From assembly GCA_964514665.1 (NCBI GenBank), contig CAZESH010000132.1:1-11115 (forward strand): a stretch of DNA of 11,115 nucleotides, written 5' to 3'. A program made the position numbers and the translations under genes. Of this stretch, positions 5,857 to 11,115 are shown piece by piece. The DNA is from CAZESH01 sp964514665 (GTDB lineage: Bacteria > Bacillota > Bacilli > Paenibacillales > KCTC-25726). The notes below the pieces were generated by a model. The model worked only from the letters and a program-made list of their open reading frames with translations, ran no database searches and had not been told where the DNA came from. The stretch's first letter is position 1. Every line of letters begins with the position of its first letter.

Positions 5857-7533
5857 TTATGGATTTAACGTTAACAGTTCGGCAATCGGACCGAGCACCA
5901 AGGACGGAAAGAAAGTCAGCGCGCCGACAATTAGTATGGCGACGACGAAAACGCCCGCAAACAATGGCGTATCCGTTCGAAACGTACCCACGGTTTCCGG
6001 AACCTGCTTTTTTACGGCCAAAGAGCCCGCAACCGCCAATAACGCGACAATGGAAAAATAGCGCCCGATGAACATGACAATGCCTGTCGTGATGTTCCAG
6101 AAGTCCGTGCCGTCTCCCAAACCTTCAAATCCGGAGCCGTTGTTGGCTGCCGCCGAGGTATATTCATACATCGCCTGGGTCAGTCCATGGTATCCGGGAT
6201 TGGAGATCGTATCTGGATTGGTGACAAGGGCAAGGGACGTCGGAACTAAAATCAACAGCGGATGGATCAGCAACGTGACGGCAATCAGCTTCATTTCCCG
6301 GCCTTCAATTTTCTTTCCAAGGAATTCCGGCGTGCGTCCGACCATTAAACCGGACAAGAACACCGCAATCATGGCGTACATCAAAACATTGAGAAAGCCT
6401 GCTCCCACACCTCCGAATACGGTGTTCAGCATCATATTGGAGATAGTCACAAGTCCCCCGATCGGGGTCAGCGTGTCATGCATCGTATTGACGGCGCCTG
6501 TCTCCGTTGCGGTCGTCACAACCGAGTAGAGGGAAGATTCGGCTGCCCCGAAACGCACTTCCTTTCCTTCCATGCTGCCTTGATGATGGTCGATGCCCAT
6601 CGCATTCAGCACGGGATTGCCGGCGTGTTCCGCCGAAAGTGAAATTCCGAGCATCACAATAAACATCACCGCCATGGAAACAAACAGCACTCTGCCCTGC
6701 CTGGCGTTCCCCGCCATTTTGCCATAAGTGAACGGCAGCGCCGTAGGCAAAAGCATCATCAGCACAATTTGAATAAAATTGCAGATGCCGTCCGGATTTT
6801 CAAACGGATGCGCCGAATTGACGCCGAAAAATCCGCCGCCGTTATTGCCTATTTCCTTAATCGCCAAGAACGATCCGAGCGGCCCCAGATAAATCGTCTG
6901 TTTGCCGCCTTCGACAGTCGTCGCGTTGACAACCGCATGCAGAGTCTGCGGCATCCCGAGAAAAACAAAAATGATGGCACAGACAATGGCGACGGGCAGC
7001 AATACGCGGGTAATGGACCGCACCAAATCCACAAAAAAGTTTCCAAGAGGCTTACCCGTAATCCCGCGAATAAAGGCGATCGCCGCCGCCAACGCCGTTG
7101 CCGGAGCCGTAAACATCAAGAAGAGGATGGCGACCATTTGCGAAAACAAAGACAGACCGCTTTCCCCGCTGTAGTGCTGCAAATTCGTGTTCGTCATGAA
7201 GCTGATGGCCGTATTGAAGGCCAGCGCGGGATTCATGCCAGCGATATGGGTCGGGTTCAAGGGCAGAAAACCCTGGAAACGAATGATCAAATATACGAGC
7301 ACAATCATAAAAGCGTTGCTCAACACAACGGCTGCCGCATACTGCTTCCACGTTTGATTTTCCTGGCGAATACCGCCCAATTTATAAATCGCATTTTCGA
7401 CAGGGCCGAAAATGCGCTCCAACCGGGTCGGATTCATGTCGAAAACCTTTGCCAAATATAATCCGGCCGGCCTTGCCAGCAGCAGAACGACCAGCAGCGT
7501 GCAGGCAATCGATAGAACATCATATATCGTCAC
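5857..7533 (-). CDS. kdpA: KdpA, potassium-transporting ATPase potassium-binding subunit
   Basis: This is the potassium-selecting membrane subunit of KdpFABC, related to the Trk/Ktr/HKT channel-like superfamily with four pore loops. The 558 residues match the family. The four filter regions are visible: TNTNLQHYSGE (114-124), NNGGGFFGVNSAHPFENP (230-247), TETGAVNTMHD (343-353) and AAANNGSGFEGL (461-472). About ten hydrophobic segments are spread along the chain, starting at residues 5-24. The start is a GTG (7531-7533) with AGGAGTG (7541-7547) 7 nt upstream. It follows kdpF by 23 nt. Expression is expected to depend on the two c-di-AMP riboswitches in the leader. All filter loops look intact. 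Confidence 0.98.
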   Translation of the reverse strand: MTIYDVLSIACTLLVVLLLARPAGLYLAKVFDMNPTRLERIFGPVENAIYKLGGIRQENQTWKQYAAAVVLSNAFMIVLVYLIIRFQGFLPLNPTHIAGMNPALAFNTAISFMTNTNLQHYSGESGLSLFSQMVAILFLMFTAPATALAAAIAFIRGITGKPLGNFFVDLVRSITRVLLPVAIVCAIIFVFLGMPQTLHAVVNATTVEGGKQTIYLGPLGSFLAIKEIGNNGGGFFGVNSAHPFENPDGICNFIQIVLMMLLPTALPFTYGKMAGNARQGRVLFVSMAVMFIVMLGISLSAEHAGNPVLNAMGIDHHQGSMEGKEVRFGAAESSLYSVVTTATETGAVNTMHDTLTPIGGLVTISNMMLNTVFGGVGAGFLNVLMYAMIAVFLSGLMVGRTPEFLGKKIEGREMKLIAVTLLIHPLLILVPTSLALVTNPDTISNPGYHGLTQAMYEYTSAAANNGSGFEGLGDGTDFWNITTGIVMFIGRYFSIVALLAVAGSLAVKKQVPETVGTFRTDTPLFAGVFVVAILIVGALTFFPSLVLGPIAELLTLNP

Positions 7534-7556
7534 GAAAACTCACTCCTAATTCATAA

Positions 7557-7637
7557 TTAAAACTTTTCCGGTTGAAGCAGCGCATATCCTAAATAAACGA
7601 ACAATGCCAATACAATGGCTCCCAAAATCCAGTTCAC
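7557..7637 (-). CDS. kdpF: KdpF, small subunit of the Kdp potassium pump
   Basis: A 26-codon ORF starts at GTG 7635-7637, with a purine-rich ribosome binding region (GGAAGGAAGTGGAG, 7642-7655) just upstream. The peptide starts MNWILGAIVLALFVYLGYAL and ends LLQPEKF. That is the classic KdpF form: one membrane helix followed by a short LxxPEKF tail. KdpF stabilises the KdpABC complex in the membrane. Its GTG overlaps the stop codon TGA of the preceding 35-residue ORF (shared GTGA), which suggests translational coupling. It ends 23 nt before kdpA. Confidence 0.93.
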   Translation of the reverse strand: MNWILGAIVLALFVYLGYALLQPEKF

Positions 7638-7741
7638 CGCTCTCCACTTCCTTCCGAAATGACCTGTCCGCACCATCGAATTAAGCCCATTGCACCGATT
7701 GACAAAATGCCAATGCCCAACAACATCAAAATATCCATCAT
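7634..7741 (-). CDS. Small single-span membrane peptide preceding kdpF
   Basis: A 35-codon ORF starts at ATG 7739-7741, with GGGAGGAAGG (7746-7755) upstream; a second ATG follows directly, but the first has the better 8-nt spacing. The peptide begins MMDILMLLGIGILSIGAMGL and continues IRWCGQVISEGSGER. It is one hydrophobic helix (about 3-21) followed by an RWC turn and a polar tail. Similar tiny ORFs of the form M-D-hydrophobic-(V/I)RxC often precede kdpF in Gram-positive bacteria and actinobacteria; I know of no proven function. The 4-nt overlap with kdpF suggests co-translation, so a role in pump assembly or tuning is possible. Confidence 0.75.
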   Translation of the reverse strand: MMDILMLLGIGILSIGAMGLIRWCGQVISEGSGER

Positions 7742-7771
7742 GGAACCTTCCTCCCGATTAATCCGTATGAA

Positions 7772-8159
7772 TTAAAAAAGACAAGTCCTTGCTTTTTGTA
7801 TGATCACATAATCTGCATCCAGCATTCGAAAGATTTCAAACGCATGAATGCTTGCCGAGATCACAATTACTTTTCCTTGCTTGCGCTGACGGGCCCAATT
7901 CAAAAGATGCACACATTGATCAACCCCGTGCTCAAAAAGGAACATTTTTTGAAAATCATTCACTGTAAATTCAGAGAATTTTCCATCTTTAATATTCACT
8001 TCAAAAAAAACGATCTATTCCGATGGAAGCTAATCTCCTTCGTTCTTCTTCACTGCAGATAACGGCTTTATATGACTTTTCCATACTTTGCAATGTCTGC
8101 AGGAATGCTTCTCCCGTTTGATTCGGCGCATATACTAAATATAGAGCCGTTTGTTACAT
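7772..8159 (-). pseudogene. Broken leader ORF ahead of the kdp genes (stop at codon 2 and frameshift)
   Basis: A good ribosome binding site (GGAGG, 8170-8174) stands 10 nt before ATG 8157-8159, but the next codon is TAA (8154-8156). The frame is then open for 50 codons (QTALYLVYAPNQ...; ...RLASIGIDRFF) until a TGA at 8001-8003, beside a run of eight T on this strand (8003-8010). Removing one T joins it to the next frame (EVNIKDGK..., ending ARTCLF), which stays open to 7772. The joined product would be about 128 codons with alternating beta-strand and helix character (LVYAP, KAVICS, KVIVISAS, ADYVII), perhaps a small Rossmann-like domain. I do not recognise the family. The second half alone could start at GTG 7999 but has no ribosome binding site. 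Two separate lesions make a decayed gene most likely; sequencing error or recoding are alternatives. Confidence 0.6.
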
Positions 8160-8187
8160 AGAAAGAAAACCTCCGTTTTTTTGCATC

Positions 8188-8229
8188 AAAAAAGAAGCCT
8201 GAAAAAAAAGTACTCTTCCCGAGGCTTCT
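8188..8229 (-). terminator. Intrinsic terminator of the promoter-proximal-to-gene c-di-AMP riboswitch (second switch)
   Basis: On the minus strand AGAAGCCT (8222-8229) pairs with AGGCTTCT (8193-8200), followed by a T run (8188-8193). The 21-nt loop holds another T8 run. It stands 35 nt after the second aptamer and 14 nt before the leader ORF ribosome binding site, so it is the expression platform of that switch. Confidence 0.8.
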
Positions 8230-8264
8230 AATGAAAGTCACGGCAATTGTTGCCTCTCTCCGAA

Positions 8265-8412
8265 CGCTTGCGAGGTTAGCTGTCGGATTCGGGCCCGGAG
8301 AGTAGCCCTACCCGGCACCAATAATGTGCCAGGATTCACCCCGAGGTAAAGAGCAGAAGCATCTCAATTTACCGAAAGTGGTTCCCCCGTCCACATGAAA
8401 TGAGATTCAGCG
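8265..8412 (-). promoter_or_regulatory. c-di-AMP riboswitch (ydaO class), second of a tandem pair
   Basis: The minus strand carries the conserved ydaO-yuaA elements in order: outer stem strand CGCT (8409-8412), GGGGGAACC (8380-8388), GGGGTGAATCCT (8331-8342), the CCGAATCCGACAGCTAACC block (within 8271-8292), and closing AGCG (8265-8268). The class binds two c-di-AMP molecules and usually turns genes off by termination. The terminator 8188-8229 follows. The target is the kdp operon, in line with c-di-AMP repression of potassium import known in Bacillus subtilis (ktrAB, kimA). Confidence 0.93.
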
Positions 8413-8440
8413 CGTTAGTCAGAATTAAGATATTAGGATT

Positions 8441-8479
8441 AAAAAAACGCAAAAAACCACAGAGGTTGGGCTCTGTGGT
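8441..8479 (-). terminator. Intrinsic terminator of the first c-di-AMP riboswitch
   Basis: On the minus strand ACCACAGAG (8471-8479) and CTCTGTGGT (8456-8464) form a perfect 9-bp stem with a 6-nt loop, followed by T6 (8451-8456), GCG and T7 (8441-8447). It lies between the two aptamers, 38 nt after the first one, so the first riboswitch has its own complete expression platform. Confidence 0.9.
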
Positions 8480-8516
8480 CGTAAATCGATCGCAGTCTCA
8501 ACTCCTCTCTCATCGG

Positions 8517-8682
8517 CGCTTACGAGGTTAGCTGTCGGATTCGGGCGGTGAGAGACGCCCTACCTCTACACGAAACCCATGGCGTTTCGTTTCAAGGATT
8601 CACCCCATGTGACGCATATCCGGCTCTCACACCGGTTATAGGTCACTTTCGGTTCCCCCGCTTTCCATTCGGAAACTCAGCG
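8517..8682 (-). promoter_or_regulatory. c-di-AMP riboswitch (ydaO class), first of a tandem pair
   Basis: The same conserved blocks are present in the same order: CGCT (8679-8682), GGGGGAACC (8651-8659), GGGGTGAATCCT (8595-8606), the CCGAATCCGACAGCTAACC block (within 8523-8544) and closing AGCG (8517-8520). The variable arms differ clearly from the second copy, so this is not a very recent duplication. It starts roughly 30 nt after the predicted transcription start and is followed by its own terminator at 8441-8479. Confidence 0.93.
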
Positions 8683-8718
8683 AAATAGAAATTGGAACAT
8701 ATTTCAGTTATGCAATGA

Positions 8719-8747
8719 ATCATACGCTTGATTTGGATCCATGTAAA
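8719..8747 (-). promoter_or_regulatory. Sigma-A-type promoter of the kdp operon
   Basis: On the minus strand TTTACA (8742-8747), a 17-nt spacer and TATGAT (8719-8724) fit the sigma-A consensus (TTGACA-17-TATAAT) with one mismatch in each box. The start would be near 8712, about 30 nt before the first aptamer. No operator-like repeat is obvious around it, so control probably rests on the riboswitches. The rest of 8748-8886 is A/T rich; I see neither a gene nor a clear corA terminator in it. Confidence 0.65.
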
Positions 8748-8886
8748 GGTCGATAAATGAAAATTAATTTTAGAATCAATATCTTTTTTTCTAATGATAG
8801 CGAATACAATTCATTCAATCTTTAAAATGCTAAAGAATCCTGCTGATTTCTTTTATTATTTCGATTTATATCTTGAACTGTTTGCA

Positions 8887-9837
8887 TCAATCAAACCAAC
8901 CCTTCCGTTTAAACCAAAAATACATACCGAGCCCTATGCCAAACAGGATTCCGAGAACGATAAAGTATCCCCATTTCCAATGAAGTTCGGGCATATTATC
9001 GAAATTCATTCCGTAAATTCCGACAAAGAACGTAAGAGGCATGAAAATTGTGGTTATCACAGTTAAAGTCTTCATGATTGTATTCATACGATTGGAATTT
9101 AAGGATATATAACTTTCTCGAATATCGGCGGTCAGTTCCCGGTTTGATTCGATCAACTCGGAGAGCCTCAATAAATGATCGTAAACATCCGTGAAGTAAA
9201 ATAGATGTTCTTTTATACCTTCAATACGTTCGGAATTAATAATCCGGTTCAATAAGTCCCGCATCGGTATAATGGTTCTCCTTAACTCCAGCAGTTTGGA
9301 CCGGATATCAAAGATATCGTTCATTAGACCTTGAATCGAATCTTTTCTGTGATTCGTTTCGATTTCGGAAATCTGGTCATCAAGCTGATAAACGGAAGGA
9401 AAATATTGGTCAACCAGTTTGTCAATCACCAAGTAAGCCGTAAAAATATGTCCCTTTTCCAACAATTTTTTTTGCTCTGCAATTCGATTCCAAGCGTCGT
9501 CTAATTCACCCGAGGGCTTCAAATGGAACGTAACTATGAAATTTTTACCCCAAAATAAATCGATTTCTTCCACCGCGAATGTTTTCTGATTCATCGCATG
9601 CAGGACAAAAAAGTGAATATCATCGTAATGATCAAGTTTAGGACGCTGGAGCAGGTGAAGACAATCCTCAACGGCCAGCGGATGGAAACGAAAATGCTGT
9701 TCCAGTAACAATGCTTCCTCTTCCGTTGGTTCATTGAAATCTACCCAGAACCATTTTATTGATGCATTTGTAAGTTCTTTTAAAGGAACATCATTTATCA
9801 TTTCCAAACCATTCGTGACGGCGAATGTTCGTAGCAA
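8887..9837 (-). CDS. corA: CorA-family magnesium/divalent metal ion transporter
   Basis: The 316-residue protein is a CorA channel subunit, which works as a membrane pentamer passing magnesium (or cobalt/nickel) ions. It has a cytosolic alpha/beta N-terminal domain (1 to about 150), a long helical stalk (about 150-255), and two membrane helices (about 257-275 and 290-309). They are joined by the signature loop YGMNFDNMPEL (GMN at 276-278) and followed by a basic KRKGWFD tail. The start is a TTG (9835-9837) with AGGGG (9847-9851) 9 nt upstream; it gives the family-typical opening MxRTFAVT, while the first internal ATG (codon 13) would remove conserved residues. Its base composition looks more A/T rich than the kdp genes. 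It is read in the same direction as kdp but separated by the kdp promoter. Confidence 0.93.
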   Translation of the reverse strand: MLRTFAVTNGLEMINDVPLKELTNASIKWFWVDFNEPTEEEALLLEQHFRFHPLAVEDCLHLLQRPKLDHYDDIHFFVLHAMNQKTFAVEEIDLFWGKNFIVTFHLKPSGELDDAWNRIAEQKKLLEKGHIFTAYLVIDKLVDQYFPSVYQLDDQISEIETNHRKDSIQGLMNDIFDIRSKLLELRRTIIPMRDLLNRIINSERIEGIKEHLFYFTDVYDHLLRLSELIESNRELTADIRESYISLNSNRMNTIMKTLTVITTIFMPLTFFVGIYGMNFDNMPELHWKWGYFIVLGILFGIGLGMYFWFKRKGWFD

Positions 9838-9905
9838 ATGTAAGATCCCCTATTCATAAATATTGTACATGATAAAAAGTATATACAGTTTAGTATATTT
9901 AATTG

Positions 9906-10507
9906 TTAAAATATTATACTAATGCCTACAACCGGATGCGGTATATAAGGCTCCTCTAGGCTCGCAATTTCGTTGGAATCTAGCTTCAACGATAATGCAG
10001 CTACTGCATCCTCAAGATGATTAAGCTTTGTTGCACCGATGATCGGCGCAGTTACCGGCTCTTGTTGCATTTGCAGTACCCGCGCAAGCGCGACTTGCGC
10101 GCGAGGAATGCCCCGCTTGGCGGCAACTTGGGCCACTCTCTCCACAATCTTGCGATCGGCATCGGCCATTTTCGAAAATATCCTTTTTCCAACTTCGTCG
10201 ATCTCTGAACGGGCTTCATCCCAATCTCGGGTTAGCCGACCTTTAGCAAGCGGACTCCATGGAATTACACCGATTCCTTCTGCGCGGCAAAGCGGCAGCA
10301 TCTCCCTCTCTTCTTCCCTATAAATCAAATTCAATGATTTTGCATGGAGACAAACTTGGTCCAACCGTTACGTTCTGCGACATGCTGCGCTTTCAGGAAC
10401 TGCCAAGCATACATCGAGGATGCTCCTATATACCTTGCCTTACCAGCTTTTACTATGTCATGAAGTGCCTCCATCGTCTCTTCAATAGGCGTAGTGTTAT
10501 CCCATAA
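9906..10507 (-). pseudogene. Decayed aldo/keto reductase (5'-truncated, frameshifted)
   Basis: Two frames together give a continuous aldo/keto reductase match. The upstream frame reads WDNTTPIEETMEALHDIV, then KAGKARYIGASSMYAWQF and VSMQNH, and stops at a TGA (10331-10333). The downstream frame continues with LNLIYREEEREMLPLC, then VIPWSPLAKGRLTR, QEPVTAPIIGATKLNHLEDA and a normal end (LEEPYIPHPV). Adding one T at about 10333 restores LNLIY in frame, so this is a one-base deletion. The homology starts near family residue 120: the first third, which carries the catalytic Asp, Tyr, Lys and His, is absent and no start or ribosome binding site is present. Intact relatives are NADPH-dependent oxidoreductases of about 325 residues (YajO-like). 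This copy should be inactive. Confidence 0.85.
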
Positions 10508-10654
10508 ACCTAATATACTGAGAAGTTTACAACTTAGTTAACTCCAAGTAAATTCTTCATATTTTGAAATAATTTCCTCATGGGGTTTTGTTTTCTCTAT
10601 AAGATAAAGAATGAGAAAATAACAATTACCAGAATCGCGCCGCAGAGAATTGCG

Positions 10655-11115
10655 TCAACTTTTTTCGGAGGGAAGAGAAGCGGTGTTCACAGGGTAAACC
10701 CCTATGTTTTTCAACGTACGTTTCACAAAGAAAGTGAACAGCAACAAGGAAAATGCGACCGACACGGCGCTGACCATGAATAATACCTGGTAGCTCGTGT
10801 ACTGGGAGACCCAGCCGAGCATGATCGCACCTAGCACGATGCCGAGGTCGGTAGCAGTCAATAAAGAAGCATTGGCAACCCCTTTACGGTCCGAATGGGC
10901 AAGACGTATCGTTGCCGCTTGAAGAGCCGGCTGCGCGGAACCGAAACCGATACCGTACAGCACCGCCGAAACGAGCACGCCGAACAATCCGGTCGATAAG
11001 CTCAAGGCAATCAAAGCCGAAATCGTAATCACAAGGGCCGGTACAATGACAAACGTCTGGCCGTACCGGTCCGAAAGTTTTCCCGAAATGGGACGGCTCA
11101 GCGCAAGGGTTGCGG
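10655..11115 (-). CDS. MFS transporter, C-terminal part (cut by window edge)
   Basis: The last 153 codons of a major facilitator superfamily transporter are visible; the start lies beyond the right edge. The frame enters with SRPISGKLSDRYGQ, the conserved basic/acidic loop between helices 8 and 9 (counterpart of the loop 2-3 motif). Helices follow at IVPALVITISALIALSLS, GLFGVLVSAVLYGIGFG, LLTATDLGIVLGAIMLGW and VLFMVSAVSVAFSLLLFTFF. It ends in a short polar tail (SLPSEKS). These match helices 9-12 of a DHA1-type drug or metabolite exporter; the substrate cannot be told. Downstream (10511-10654) there is only A/T-rich sequence with a weak hairpin (TTTTCTC/GAGAAAA near 10591-10619). Confidence 0.85.
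   Translation of the reverse strand, partial: ATLALSRPISGKLSDRYGQTFVIVPALVITISALIALSLSTGLFGVLVSAVLYGIGFGSAQPALQAATIRLAHSDRKGVANASLLTATDLGIVLGAIMLGWVSQYTSYQVLFMVSAVSVAFSLLLFTFFVKRTLKNIGVYPVNTASLPSEKS

Noticed and set aside
7772..7999. Independent 75-codon gene starting at GTG 7999
   Set aside because: There is no ribosome binding site, and its sequence joins smoothly to the frame before it when one T of the T8 run is removed. It is better read as the second half of a broken ORF.
9838..9905. Promoter for corA
   Set aside because: The interval is very A/T rich and gives several weak -10 boxes (TACAAT, TATACT) but none with a convincing -35 at a proper distance, so I do not list one.
10524..10571. 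15-codon minus-strand ORF beginning MRKLFQNMKNLLGVN downstream of the MFS gene
   Set aside because: It has no ribosome binding site or terminator and lies in A/T-rich sequence next to a deletion junction. Its length is within chance expectation.
10594..10680. Hydrophobic minus-strand frame overlapping the end of the MFS gene (KKVDAILCGAILVIVIF...)
   Set aside because: There is no start codon with a ribosome binding site, and it overlaps the MFS stop codon in another frame. It is probably a chance open frame, although a frameshifted MFS tail cannot be fully excluded.
1..11115. CRISPR array, insertion sequence or tRNA/rRNA genes
   Set aside because: I found no regularly spaced repeats, no transposase frames with terminal repeats, and no tRNA or rRNA signatures. 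The only long-range repeats are the two riboswitches and the KdpD duplication.

Overview
The window looks like a Bacillota chromosome segment, most likely from a Paenibacillaceae-type member of the Bacillales. The reasons are the strong GGAGG-type ribosome binding sites, TTG and GTG starts, ydaO-class c-di-AMP riboswitches, a Hol-Tox type I toxin and a kdp operon ending in a kinase-less KdpD. This placement is inferred from gene content and style, not from a search. Every gene I can support is on the minus strand, so transcription runs from high to low coordinates.

Layout in transcription order. At the right edge lies the C-terminal part of an MFS transporter (10655-11115, cut by the window). 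Next is a decayed aldo/keto reductase (about 9906-10507) that lacks its N-terminal third and carries a one-base frameshift. Then comes an intact CorA-type divalent metal ion channel with a TTG start (8887-9837).

The main unit is the kdp operon. A good sigma-A promoter (8719-8747) is followed by two complete c-di-AMP aptamers in series (8517-8682 and 8265-8412), each with its own intrinsic terminator (8441-8479 and 8188-8229). After them come a broken leader ORF (7772-8159; ATG followed directly by TAA, plus a frameshift at a T8 run), a 35-residue membrane peptide (7634-7741), kdpF (7557-7637), kdpA (5857-7533), kdpB (3730-5757), kdpC (3138-3710) and a 780-residue KdpD-like protein (758-3100). 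The last consists of two tandem copies of the KdpD sensor half (KdpD ATPase domain plus USP domain), with no histidine kinase. No kdpE-like response regulator is present in the window.

The genes form a potassium-uptake module under apparent c-di-AMP control. When c-di-AMP is high (potassium replete), each riboswitch should terminate transcription, giving two gates in series. The USP domains of KdpD are known to bind c-di-AMP in Staphylococcus aureus, so the tandem KdpD-like protein could add a protein-level input; that is inference.

Downstream of kdp, about 300 bases hold inverted repeats, a short stretch resembling the 3' half of a ydaO aptamer, and the promoter of a 31-residue holin-like type I toxin gene (367-462). 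The toxin transcript ends at a near-symmetric hairpin (332-368) that could also end a convergent plus-strand antitoxin RNA. The left edge carries the first 52 codons of a probable pentapeptide-repeat protein (158 to beyond 1).

The points most worth a second look are the tandem riboswitches, the duplicated kinase-less KdpD with one degenerate copy, the toxin locus, and the ATG-TAA leader ORF.
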